A stretch of 34,911 bases of DNA from Candidatus Sulfotelmatobacter sp. (GTDB taxonomy: Bacteria; Acidobacteriota; Terriglobia; Terriglobales; Acidobacteriaceae), in contig JASHPL010000248.1 of assembly GCA_030038125.1 (NCBI GenBank), positions 1 to 34,911 of the forward strand. Direction: 5' to 3'. Below are positions 9,084 through 17,038 of this stretch, in pieces. A program made the translations under genes and the position numbers. Each line of letters starts with the position of its first letter. Position 1 is the first letter of the stretch. The notes under the pieces were generated by a model. The model did no database searches and was not told the origin of the DNA. It worked only from the letters and a program-made list of their open reading frames with translations.

Positions 9084-9554
9084 CTAGTTGCCGTGCAAAA
9101 CATATCCCGGTTCGAGCGGCAGCTTGCCTCCTAGCTTTACGACTGTGACGCTGCTGTTGATTGCGTAAACGTCCACCACCCCGACCGCACCGGGAAGCGA
9201 CGCCACTTTATTCACCAGATCCTCGTCGGAATCCGCAATAACAATTGCGGGATGATTCGCGCGCCCATGATTGGCTGTGGCAATCAAATTCTTCACTTGG
9301 TCGGGGGAGAGTTCGTACACCTTTTCGAGAAGCATCTTCATCTCGGGTGTGGAGGGAGGACGCATGATAAAGGTTATCGGTTTGCCATCGGGCCACCGAT
9401 TCATCTCGGCTTTGCACAGCTTGACGAATTCCGGCAACGCGAGTCCGCTCACCGTGTTCGACTTATTCGAGACGATAGCCAGATCGCGCGCTGCCGACAG
9501 GGAGACGCTCGCCAACAAAAACAAAACAACCGACGCGGTTCGACGATAAAACAC
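9084..9554 (-). CDS. PstS-like periplasmic protein
   Basis: The ORF track starts at 9695, but a GTG at 9554 with GGAGA a few bases ahead gives a clean signal peptide (VFYRRTASVVLFLLASVSLS then AARDLAIV). The mature part is about 130 residues. It resembles the C-terminal lobe of phosphate-type ABC substrate-binding proteins: VSNKSNTVSGLALPEFVKLC, a central ITFIMRPPSTPEMKMLLEK, and a late ASLPGAVGVVDVYAINSSV that matches the 'xxxGaIGYv' strand of that fold. It is about half the size of a full PstS, so it may act as a free binding or adaptor protein rather than a transporter component; no permease gene is nearby. The ligand is unknown. Confidence 0.68.
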   Translation of the reverse strand: MFYRRTASVVLFLLASVSLSAARDLAIVSNKSNTVSGLALPEFVKLCKAEMNRWPDGKPITFIMRPPSTPEMKMLLEKVYELSPDQVKNLIATANHGRANHPAIVIADSDEDLVNKVASLPGAVGVVDVYAINSSVTVVKLGGKLPLEPGYVLHGN

Positions 9555-9751
9555 ACTCTCTCCACTCAGCAAGAAATGGACGACAGCACGATTTTCATGC
9601 AATTCGGACCATGGCTCAACGGCCATGAAGGCCATGTACCTCTGGCGCCAACAGTTTTGCTGCGGCCAGCTGCCTGCGACCGACGGAAGTTTCACGGAAC
9701 TTGTAAGCGTTGTTTCCGTACCATCTCTTGGGATGGTCCGAGGTTCCCCTT

Positions 9752-10231
9752 ATGTTCTGCAATCGCTGCGGTACCGAACTGCAGGCTGATTTCGCTGTCT
9801 GCCCGCACTGCGGCAAGCGCATTGGAGACCCGGTTAGCGCCGTAGCCCAAACACGCCTCCGGCGCCATCTGCACATTCTCGGCACTCTCTGGATCGCGCT
9901 CGGGATACTTTTTGCCATTCCGGCCGCAGGCTTGTTTATTTTTGGTAGCAGCGCTCACATCATCCTGCATCGTCAGGAGCAATGGGCCGGACTCTTCCCG
10001 CTTCTTCTTTACCTTGCTGGAGGCACGCTGCTGATCCTAGCCGGGGGCGGCATCTGCGTTGGTCTTGGACTTATCGAGCACGCGCCCTGGGCGCGGATTG
10101 TGGCCATCATTCTCGGTGTTCTGGCTCTGTTCCACCCTCCCTTCGGCACCGCCCTCGGCATCTACACGCTCTGGGTCTTTCTAGCGGACGAGAACGGAAG
10201 CGAATACGAGTATCTGGCTCGTAGCTCCTAA
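9752..10231 (+). CDS. Zinc-ribbon membrane protein
   Basis: The protein starts at the ATG giving MFCNRCGTEL, with GAGG 8 nt upstream; the track's 9710 start adds 14 unlikely residues. Residues 3-20 form a zinc ribbon (CxxC at 3/6 and 17/20, CPHCGKRI). Three hydrophobic stretches follow, at about residues 38-62, 78-102 and 110-140, so it should be an inner-membrane protein with a cytoplasmic zinc ribbon. The total is 159 residues. This architecture is common and functionally unassigned. It is divergently oriented from the PstS-like gene; a hairpin (ACCATC/GATGGT) lies at ~9720-9737 in the intergenic space. Confidence 0.8.
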   Translation: MFCNRCGTELQADFAVCPHCGKRIGDPVSAVAQTRLRRHLHILGTLWIALGILFAIPAAGLFIFGSSAHIILHRQEQWAGLFPLLLYLAGGTLLILAGGGICVGLGLIEHAPWARIVAIILGVLALFHPPFGTALGIYTLWVFLADENGSEYEYLARSS

Positions 10232-10465
10232 CCCCACCCGCTTCCCACAGTCATGCACAGAATTTTTGACTTTGCCACAGCTGATTAACAGCTCCGGACC
10301 GGTTTTCCGTTGCTCCGAATTCCTGCAATTGGCACACTCAGAACCCTCAACCCAAAAACTCCTGCCGCCTCTCCATCGCTCGATGTGGAAAAAGCGGCGC
10401 AAACGTAACCCAAATCCCGTACCAAGGCCGTCATTGTTGGGGATACAACCTATAGTGTTTCCCTC

Positions 10466-10494
10466 TTGACAGGCACAATAAGCAGGAGTAACTT
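10466..10494 (+). promoter_or_regulatory. Sigma-70-type promoter upstream of the nrdJ region
   Basis: TTGACA is a perfect -35 box, followed after 17 bp by TAACTT as a plausible -10. It would start transcription near base 10501, directly in front of the hairpin series described below. No other equally good promoter was found in the ~650-bp gap. Confidence 0.6.
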
Positions 10495-10500
10495 TGCAAT

Positions 10501-10886
10501 CCCAAGCAACGAAATTTTCGCCTCACGGGAATGAGGCGGGGTTTCGAAGAGAGAAGATTCCGGCGGTTATTGCGTCAAGCCAGAGGTGACTTGGGGTGAT
10601 GCCGCGGAACAACTGGGGCGCCCGGCTCTCCGGATCCGACTTCGACGGGGAATCGGACCATATAGCTTCGGCGCCCTCAACCTTAATTCTTAACCTTCGG
10701 GTCTCCGCAAGCCAAACGCCCGGACCCCGAAGTAAACCAAAGAAGTGCGGTGGCCGTTCCCTGACCCTCCCCCGGGGTGCGACAACAAACGCAATCGCGC
10801 AGGAGTAAGTAACAATGGACCCGCCCATAGGGGCGGATGAGAAGTTGTCGTCCTCCGGCGCAGCAGTTTTGCATCAGGAGCCCACA
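10501..10886 (+). ncRNA. Hairpin-rich 5' leader, candidate structured RNA
   Basis: The interval between the predicted transcription start and the ATG at 10887 holds at least four stem-loops in series. Hairpin 1 is 10510-10546, with CGAAA/TTTCG and CGCCTCA/TGAGGCG joined by possible G-U pairs. Hairpin 2 is about 10560-10606 (CGGC/GCCG closing CAAG/CTTG). Hairpin 3 is 10616-10676 (GGGCGCC/GGCGCCC enclosing TCCGA/TCGGA). Hairpin 4 is 10695-10732 (CTTCGGGTC/GACCCCGAAG, one bulge). A fifth, CCGCCC/GGGCGG, lies at 10821-10836. No cobalamin-riboswitch core could be recognised. It could be a regulatory leader or an independent small RNA. Confidence 0.45.
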
Positions 10887-11465
10887 ATGGAAGGTTTGAC
10901 TCGCCTCGTCTCGGAATCGCTGGTTCGGCACGGCCTCGACCGCCCGGTGGATTATCGCCGTCTGCGCTGGTCGCGCTGGTTCCGCTGCGAGTCCCATCAC
11001 AGTTTGCTGCTAGTCCCCAGCAAGCCGGGCGTTTTCGCTTTGGCGGAGGAAATTACTAGGTTTGATCAGGACATGGCTTCAGCCCTGCCGGATCGATCTC
11101 TTCAGAATAGCATGGCTTTAGCCGCTGAACCCCGCCGCATGCTCGCGGTCACCCAATTTCTCGAAGACGACGATATGGCCTTCGTCCTGGACCGTATGAT
11201 GACGCGGGAAAACCCCATGCGCTCTCGCCTGGCGAGTGGCCGCTATTTCGTCCGCTTCGTCATTATTGAAGACCGATTCCAGCGCCGATCCATTCACACA
11301 GCGCTGACGCAATGGCTAAACGACTCTGCCGAAAAGGCCAGCGGCATCGGATCACATTTTGCCGCCTCACTCGAACTAACGCCTGCAACCGAATACATTC
11401 CGCCTACGATCGCGCCGGTTGCATCAAGACATTTCGGCAAGGCTGCAAGCTCAATTTTGCCGTAG
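10887..11465 (+). CDS. Conserved-looking protein of unknown function upstream of nrdJ
   Basis: The protein is 192 residues from the ATG giving MEGLTRLVSESLVRHG. This start has AGGAG with 6-nt spacing; the track's start at 10815 also has AGGAG but adds a low-complexity, hairpin-bearing extension, so the shorter form is preferred. Visible features are a basic, aromatic segment YRRLRWSRWFRCESHHSLLL, a strand PSKPGVFALAEEI, then LAVTQFLEDDDMAFVLDRMM and GRYFVRFVIIEDRFQRRSIH. The order 'PGVFAL ... YFVRFVIIED ... AL.QWL' loosely recalls GIY-YIG-like folds but lacks their catalytic signature, so no function is assigned. It shares the leader with nrdJ and lies 225 bp upstream of it, suggesting co-transcription. 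Confidence 0.72.
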   Translation: MEGLTRLVSESLVRHGLDRPVDYRRLRWSRWFRCESHHSLLLVPSKPGVFALAEEITRFDQDMASALPDRSLQNSMALAAEPRRMLAVTQFLEDDDMAFVLDRMMTRENPMRSRLASGRYFVRFVIIEDRFQRRSIHTALTQWLNDSAEKASGIGSHFAASLELTPATEYIPPTIAPVASRHFGKAASSILP

Positions 11466-11471
11466 CGGAGA

Positions 11472-11501
11472 TTTGGAAGGGCACGGCTTCAGTCGTGCCG
11501 C
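11472..11501 (+). repeat. Small palindromic repeat (second family)
   Basis: GGAAGGGCACGG followed by cttcag and tCGTGCCG forms an 8-bp stem (one G-U) 6 bp after the stop of the upstream gene. A degenerate relative beginning GGAAGGGCAC occurs at 25341, next to a copy of the larger palindromic family, so this appears to be a dispersed element rather than a local terminator. No T-run follows. Confidence 0.5.
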
Positions 11502-11690
11502 AAAGCGTCATGAAAAGGCAATACGGCTGTTGGCCGCTGAGGCCAAGCCGCGAAACAGCGCAAAATCGTCGCTGAATGTTAGCCCGACGGATGTGTTTCG
11601 CGATACCGCTCGACACGCGATTCCTTGTCTTTCTGGCCGGGGACGCCGAATCGGCGTGACATGCATAGAATCTAATAAAGGGAGACCCGA

Positions 11691-14600
11691 ATGCCTGAAT
11701 CCAAAACCGCAACCCAAACCAGCACCGCTGCTCCGTCTGCTCCAGCGAAGAAGAAAGCCCCCGGACTCTCGTTCCGGCGCCTCTTTACCAAGCCGGGTGT
11801 CTCTCCCTATGGCGAAATCGAGTGGGAATTTCGCACTGCTCAGATCACCGATGCCCAGGGCAACGTGATCTTCGAGCAGAAGGACGTCGAAGTCCCGAAA
11901 GACTGGTCGATGACCGCGACGAATATCGTCGCGTCAAAGTATTTGCATGGCCGCCTGGGTACGCCCGAGCGTGAGACCGGAGTCCGCCAGCTTGTAACCC
12001 GAGTTGCAGAAACGATTCGTGACTGGGGATTGGCTCAAGGCTACTTCAAGACACCTGAAGATGGCGCCACATTTCACGACGAACTCGTACACATTCTCGT
12101 CCGTCAATATGCCGCCTTCAACTCGCCCGTCTGGTTCAACGTGGGATGCGACCGCATCGAGCCGAACTCCGACGGCCGCAATTGGCATTGGAACCCGCAG
12201 ACGCAGCAAGTCGAATTCGGCGTAACCGGATACTCCAAGCCGCAGTGCTCCGCCTGCTTCATCAACTCAGTAAAAGATTCGCTGGACTCGATCCTGACTC
12301 TGGCAAAGACTGAAGGGATGCTCTTCAAGTGGGGATCTGGAACCGGCACGAATCTTTCTCCGCTCCGTTCCTCGACCGAAGGCTTGAGCGGCGGCGGCAC
12401 GGCCAGCGGCCCGCTTAGCTTCATGAAGGGATTCGACGCGTTCGCTGGCGTAATCAAATCCGGCGGCAAAACGCGCCGCGCGGCGAAGATGGTCATTCTC
12501 AACATCGACCATCCAGACATCGAGGAATTCATTCTGTGTAAGCAGAAGGAGGAAGCCAAGGCCCACGCGCTGGTCGCAATGGGATATGACGGCTCTCATC
12601 CTGATTCTGATGCCTATTCTTCCATCTTCTTCCAGAACGCGAACAACTCCGTCCGCGTGACCGATGACTTCATGTACGGTGTCGTCCGCGACACGGATTT
12701 CTCCACCAAGTCCATCACGGATGGCCGCGTGATGAAGACCTACAAAGCCAAAGACCTGCTGTACAAGATTTCCGAAGCCACTTGGCACTGTGGCGATCCC
12801 GGCATGCAGTACGACACCACGGTCAACCGCTGGCACACGTCGAAGAACACGGCGCGCATCAATGCCTCGAATCCCTGCAGCGAATATATGTTCCTCGACG
12901 ACTCGGCCTGCAACCTGGCCAGCCTGAACCTGCTGAAGTTCGCGCCCAATGGCACGTTTGACGTGGAAGCATATCGCCACGCCGTCGACATTCTGATCAC
13001 GGCGCAGGAGATCATCGTCGATAACGCCGGATATCCGACCGAAATGATCATGCGCAACTCGCATGACTACCGTCCGCTCGGACTCGGCTACGCCAATCTC
13101 GGCGCGCTCCTGATGGCCGCAGGACTTCCCTACGATTCCGACGGCGGCCGCGATTACGCCGCCTGCGTCACCGCGATCATGTGTGGCGAAGCGTATTTGC
13201 AATCTTCGCGCATCGCCGAGTTGTGCGAGCCGCTTGCGCCGGCCACGGAACCGACAAGGAAAACTCTCGCAGAAACAAATCTCGGAGCAGGGATCACCAA
13301 TGCTCGTGTAGGCGCGGACGCCCTCGTCCGCCCGGCCGAGCCAAGCTCGGCAGCCCAGGCGCAGACCATGCCCGGAGGAGCATGCCCGGGCTGGTACATC
13401 AATCGCGAGCCCTTCCTCGACGTCATCCGCATGCACCGCGCCTCGGTCAACGGCATCGGAACCAGCCATGGCCATGCGGGGACGGCCGCCCTCGGCCGTC
13501 CGGTGGAGCGAAGCTCCGCAGCCTCCCAATTGCCGGAATTGATCGACGCTTCCAAGCAGGTTTGGGACGAAGCCCTCTCCCACGGTGAAAAATTCGGCTA
13601 TCGCAACTCGCAAGTCACCGTTCTCGCGCCTACCGGCACGATCGGCTTCATGATGGACTGCGACACCACCGGCATCGAGCCCGATCTCGCGCTGGTGAAA
13701 TACAAAAAGCTGGTGGGCGGCGGCATGATCAAAATCGTCAACAACACTGTGCCCACGGCTCTGTTCAAGCTCGGATACACGCACGAGCAGACCGACGCCA
13801 TCGTGAGCTACATCGACGCCACGGGCACGATCGAAGGCGCGCCAAACATCAAAGACGAGCACCTCGCCGTCTTCGATTGCTCCTTCAAGCCGGCCAAAGG
13901 CACGCGCTCGATCCACTACATGGGACATCTCCGCATGATGGCCGCTGCGCAGCCGTTCATCTCCGGAGCCATTTCGAAGACCGTCAATCTTCCCGAGAAC
14001 GCGACGATCGAAGACATCAGCGAAGCCTACATCCACGCGTGGAAGCTCGGTCTGAAAGCGGTCGCCATCTATCGCGATGGATCCAAGAAAGCGCAGCCAC
14101 TAAGCGCAGCAGGAACAAAAACAGCGCAAGCGGGCAACGTAGGGACAGCCAGTTCGGCTGTCCAAGTCGAAGAAGAAGATCTGAACGCTCCTCCCCGCGC
14201 CGTGCGCCACAAGCTAAAAGAAGAGCGCATGTCGGTCACACACAAATTCAAAGTCGGAGATCACGAGGGCTACATCACCGTCGGGCTCTATCCCAACGGG
14301 GAACCCGGCGAGTTGTTCGTAAAGATGGCGAAAGAAGGTTCGACTGTCTCCGGCCTGATGGACAGTTTCTCTTTGGCGGTTTCGATCGCCCTGCAATACG
14401 GCGTACCGCTAAAGCTTTTCTGCGAAAAATTCGCCCATACCCGCTTCGAGCCCAGCGGATGGTCGGGCAATCCCGACATCGGCTACGCCAAATCGATCAT
14501 GGACTACATCTTCCGCTGGCTCGAATCGCGCTTCATGACGGGCCAACAGCAGATGCTCTTCGACAATCTTCGTCCGAAATCTTGGTCGTCCCCGTCGTCG

Positions 14601-14837
14601 GAGGGAACGGACGTCAAGGGTATGGGCTCGATCTTTGGCCCAGTTGGCGACGATCGCGGCCGCGTGCCGGAGGACAAGAGACCGCCAGCTGGCTCCAGCG
14701 TCCACGCCGCCGACGCGCTCTCCAACATCGTCGATCTCGGCGACGCCCCCAGTTGCAGCTTCTGTGGATCCATCATGACCCGCAACGGCAGCTGCTACCG
14801 CTGCATGTCCTGCGGCTCAACCAGCGGCTGCTCGTAA
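11691..14837 (+). CDS. nrdJ: Vitamin B12-dependent ribonucleotide reductase, class II
   Basis: This enzyme converts ribonucleotides to deoxyribonucleotides with adenosylcobalamin as radical source, so oxygen status does not matter. The 1048-residue protein has the class II core: Cys186 in KPQCSACF and Cys407 in DDSACNLASLNL as the reducing pair, and the NPCSE motif at 394-398 with the presumed thiyl Cys396. The late motif TVLAPTGTIGFMMDCDTTGIEPD and a C-terminal cysteine cluster (CSFCGSIM...CYRCMSC) complete the family pattern. GGAG lies 7 nt before the ATG. Three palindromic DNA elements are inserted in frame, at residues ~540-555, ~595-611 and ~817-825. The first two flank the conserved NREPFLDVIRMHRASVNGI segment and sit where homologues are expected to have short loops; the third lies in the linker before the C-terminal domain. 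The core motifs are intact, so the enzyme is probably active. Confidence 0.96.
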   Translation: MPESKTATQTSTAAPSAPAKKKAPGLSFRRLFTKPGVSPYGEIEWEFRTAQITDAQGNVIFEQKDVEVPKDWSMTATNIVASKYLHGRLGTPERETGVRQLVTRVAETIRDWGLAQGYFKTPEDGATFHDELVHILVRQYAAFNSPVWFNVGCDRIEPNSDGRNWHWNPQTQQVEFGVTGYSKPQCSACFINSVKDSLDSILTLAKTEGMLFKWGSGTGTNLSPLRSSTEGLSGGGTASGPLSFMKGFDAFAGVIKSGGKTRRAAKMVILNIDHPDIEEFILCKQKEEAKAHALVAMGYDGSHPDSDAYSSIFFQNANNSVRVTDDFMYGVVRDTDFSTKSITDGRVMKTYKAKDLLYKISEATWHCGDPGMQYDTTVNRWHTSKNTARINASNPCSEYMFLDDSACNLASLNLLKFAPNGTFDVEAYRHAVDILITAQEIIVDNAGYPTEMIMRNSHDYRPLGLGYANLGALLMAAGLPYDSDGGRDYAACVTAIMCGEAYLQSSRIAELCEPLAPATEPTRKTLAETNLGAGITNARVGADALVRPAEPSSAAQAQTMPGGACPGWYINREPFLDVIRMHRASVNGIGTSHGHAGTAALGRPVERSSAASQLPELIDASKQVWDEALSHGEKFGYRNSQVTVLAPTGTIGFMMDCDTTGIEPDLALVKYKKLVGGGMIKIVNNTVPTALFKLGYTHEQTDAIVSYIDATGTIEGAPNIKDEHLAVFDCSFKPAKGTRSIHYMGHLRMMAAAQPFISGAISKTVNLPENATIEDISEAYIHAWKLGLKAVAIYRDGSKKAQPLSAAGTKTAQAGNVGTASSAVQVEEEDLNAPPRAVRHKLKEERMSVTHKFKVGDHEGYITVGLYPNGEPGELFVKMAKEGSTVSGLMDSFSLAVSIALQYGVPLKLFCEKFAHTRFEPSGWSGNPDIGYAKSIMDYIFRWLESRFMTGQQQMLFDNLRPKSWSSPSSEGTDVKGMGSIFGPVGDDRGRVPEDKRPPAGSSVHAADALSNIVDLGDAPSCSFCGSIMTRNGSCYRCMSCGSTSGCS
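13307..13354 (+). repeat. Double-hairpin palindromic element, copy 1 (inside nrdJ)
   Basis: This 48-bp element has two perfect 7-bp stems: GCGGACG/CGTCCGC with loop ccct, and GCCGAGC/GCTCGGC with loop caa. It is flanked by TGTAGG and CAGC. Read in the nrdJ frame it encodes VGADALVRPAEPSSAA. A short direct repeat (CATGCCCGG twice) follows at about 13368-13389, suggesting the inserted block is longer than the element. Confidence 0.85.
13475..13522 (+). repeat. Double-hairpin palindromic element, copy 2 (inside nrdJ)
   Basis: This is also 48 bp, with stems GGACGGCCG/CGGCCGTCC (9 bp, loop ccct) and GGAGC/GCTCC (5 bp, loop gaa). The stem sequences differ from copy 1 but still pair, while loops and ends are kept. 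In the same nrdJ frame it encodes AGTAALGRPVERSSAA, clearly related to the copy 1 peptide. Confidence 0.87.
14139..14163 (+). repeat. Palindromic element, half copy (inside nrdJ)
   Basis: CGTAGGGACAGCC-agttc-GGCTGTCC reproduces the first hairpin of the element with an 8-bp perfect stem. The second hairpin is absent. It is read in the same frame as the complete copies (VGTASSAVQ) and lies in the linker before the NrdJ C-terminal domain. Confidence 0.7.
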
Positions 14838-14895
14838 GGGTTGAGGTTGAATTGTGTGGTGGAGAAGAAGGAAGGTGTTGTTGTTGTGTCCTGTG

Positions 14896-14922
14896 GGGGC
14901 GGCGCTGTTGACAGCCCGCCCC
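14896..14922. terminator. Strong hairpin between convergent nrdJ and S53 genes
   Basis: GGGGCGG/CCGCCCC encloses GCTGT/ACAGC, giving about 12 bp of stem with one bulge and a very short loop. It lies midway in the 113-bp gap between two convergent genes. There is no T-run on either side, so termination would need another factor, but the placement suits a bidirectional terminator. Confidence 0.55.
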
Positions 14923-14950
14923 ATGATAGAAACGGCGTTAAGCTGCAGAC

Positions 14951-17038
14951 TCAGTGCGTTGCTGTTTGCACAACCGACCGTATAAAGGTCTCACCATTCG
15001 GCGTTCCCAGCCCGGTCACATCGTCCCAGCCTGGCCCAGTGGCCAACGAGGAATCCGTACCAAAAGTAAGGACGTCCCAGGCAGTAGGCGACAACTGGAT
15101 CAGCGCGCTCACAAAAAACACAGTCGGCGGCTCGGGCGTTCCCAGGGCTGCAGGACCTTCGAAAGTCGTGCTGCTCGGCGAACTGGAAACGAAGCCGACC
15201 GCGTCAAAAACAGTATCCAGTGGGTTCAGGTTTACATCGTTGATGGCAAAGAAGGGCAGGTCATACAAGGTTGGAGCTGCCTGGCCCAAGGGTGCTGCTC
15301 CTCCCGCGGCCTGATTGGCGATCGCCCACAAGGCAGAAAACATGGGCGCAGACAGGCTAGTGCCTCCGGCCACCGTCACATCCTGCTCGCCACCGACAAT
15401 GCTGTCCGGCGTAAAGATAAGCTCAAAGCCCGTTTGTGGGTCCGCATCCATCGCAATGTCGGGAACAAGACGGAAGTTTCCCCGCAAATGCCTTTGGAAC
15501 GCGGGCTTGGCGTAAACAACGCTGGCTCCTCCCCCCGCTCCTTCTAGGAAGCCCAACGGCACCGGAGGATCAAGAGGCGCACCCTTGTCAACGATTGCCG
15601 TCGCGTTGAGGCCCCACCCCGTCTGCAGTTCGATGTTATTGCGGGAGTCCAAAAAAGTGCTGGTTCCGCCAACACCGGTCGCATATGGAGAATCGGCGTT
15701 TGCGCTGACAGATACGGAGTCGATGCCAAACTCCGCCTCGTCTACAGCCAGAAAGTCACCGAAATCCCCAGATGAGACATCAAGCGAAATACCAAAACTG
15801 GCAGCCAACTCTGCGATGCCGTTCTCGACCACGAGCTCTGACGGGTCCAGGTCTTCCAGCGCCACCTCCGATTGACCGAAGCTGTTGGAGATGACATTCC
15901 CAAGTTGCTCTTCGATCGCAAAGAGGTTTCCTGTGTCGAGACCCGTCAAGGTGTTGTCCGTCGTCACCACCAGAGCGATGTTGGCACCCGGAGCAATCGC
16001 ATGCGCAGACTCAACGTCGAGAGTCGTTTCCAGATACCAGTTCCCTGCAATGCACGCGCTGTTGGGAGGCGGCGCGCAGCTCAGCGTTCCGTAGATTTGG
16101 AAGTTCCCGCCCGGCCCTGTGGTGAGAGCAGGAAGGCCATTCAGCGAGGAATAGAGTCCTGCGTCAGCCAGAATCGTGTTGGAACCGAAGGCATCGACGA
16201 TAGCGATCGTTTGGCCGGTCCCGTTCAAGCCTTTCTGGTAGAGCGGGGGAAGGGCATATGCGGTCTGCATTTCAGCTGCGTCATATCCACAAGGTGCCAG
16301 GTTGGGAGGACCATTGGTAAGGGGCGCTCCATATATGTTGCCAAAGTAAGTAGCCGTGGGAAAGGTTCCACTCGTATTGAATCTTTCCGTCGTTGGCGGA
16401 AAGAGGCATTGCTGGCTGAAAAAGAGCCCATCCGGGCTTGCTGAGAGCGGTATCGGCGGGTAAGACGTACCGGTGACAAAATTACGTGCGGTTTTGACAT
16501 GGGCCTCGTATCCAAAATCGTTTAGCCCTTGCACAGCCGACACGAGCGCCGCCACACTTCCCTCAATCTTTGCTTCGGAAACGTTGGCCCGGTGGATCGC
16601 TCCATCCTTTAACATTACGCGCTTAATTTGCGTGTTGAACGCGGTTTGCACGTCCGCAACACGTCCTTGCGCCATGACGTATTGATTGAGCTTGTCGGTG
16701 GAAGTAACGTTCAAATTGTGTGCTCGGAGGAAATCGCGCACGCTGGCTGCTTCCTTCGGGCGCGGCGCAAACTGGGCTTTATACCGCTCCAGCGTGAGGA
16801 AATGGTGATAATTGGCTGAGGTCTTGTCATACATCCCCTTGATAAGCGCATCGAGTCCCGCTTTGTTGCGCTGATTTAGCCAAACCGTAACGGTAATCTG
16901 CTTGTTCTGATCCTCAGGGCCGAGATCCTTCGCATGCTTGGGAATGGCGGCCCATGCCGAACCTGCCATAAGTGCGATGACCGTGAGCCCGATGAAAACT
17001 CTCCTCAGCATCGTGAAAGAACCTGTGCGAACGGACAT
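14951..17038 (-). CDS. Secreted S53 family (sedolisin/kumamolisin-like) serine protease
   Basis: The 695-residue preproenzyme starts with a signal peptide (LRRVFIGLTVIALMAGSAWA). Residues ~32-185 are the pro-kumamolisin activation domain (ITVTVWLNQRNKAGLDALIK). The catalytic domain follows, with the S53 triad placed as Glu337 and Asp341 in YLETTLDVE and Ser561 in GGTSLSAPMFSA; Asp425 in SSGDFGDF is the oxyanion residue. The C-terminal DVTGLGTPNG is the usual calcium-site segment. These are typically acid-active exported endopeptidases, which fits life in acidic soil, although the activity is inferred. AAGGAGG 7 nt upstream fixes the start. It converges with nrdJ and has a ~540-bp upstream region without genes. 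Confidence 0.93.
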   Translation of the reverse strand: MSVRTGSFTMLRRVFIGLTVIALMAGSAWAAIPKHAKDLGPEDQNKQITVTVWLNQRNKAGLDALIKGMYDKTSANYHHFLTLERYKAQFAPRPKEAASVRDFLRAHNLNVTSTDKLNQYVMAQGRVADVQTAFNTQIKRVMLKDGAIHRANVSEAKIEGSVAALVSAVQGLNDFGYEAHVKTARNFVTGTSYPPIPLSASPDGLFFSQQCLFPPTTERFNTSGTFPTATYFGNIYGAPLTNGPPNLAPCGYDAAEMQTAYALPPLYQKGLNGTGQTIAIVDAFGSNTILADAGLYSSLNGLPALTTGPGGNFQIYGTLSCAPPPNSACIAGNWYLETTLDVESAHAIAPGANIALVVTTDNTLTGLDTGNLFAIEEQLGNVISNSFGQSEVALEDLDPSELVVENGIAELAASFGISLDVSSGDFGDFLAVDEAEFGIDSVSVSANADSPYATGVGGTSTFLDSRNNIELQTGWGLNATAIVDKGAPLDPPVPLGFLEGAGGGASVVYAKPAFQRHLRGNFRLVPDIAMDADPQTGFELIFTPDSIVGGEQDVTVAGGTSLSAPMFSALWAIANQAAGGAAPLGQAAPTLYDLPFFAINDVNLNPLDTVFDAVGFVSSSPSSTTFEGPAALGTPEPPTVFFVSALIQLSPTAWDVLTFGTDSSLATGPGWDDVTGLGTPNGETFIRSVVQTATH

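Noticed and set aside
10501-10814. Cobalamin riboswitch upstream of the nrdJ region
   Set aside because: Only a GGGAAT-like string is present. The rest of the cobalamin core (including the GCCACTG box) could not be found, so the leader is called structured but unassigned.
12267-14036. 589-residue open frame on the minus strand across nrdJ
   Set aside because: It is antisense to a strongly conserved gene, rich in Arg/Val/Asp as expected for a mirror of GC-rich codons, and has no domain or ribosome-binding site.
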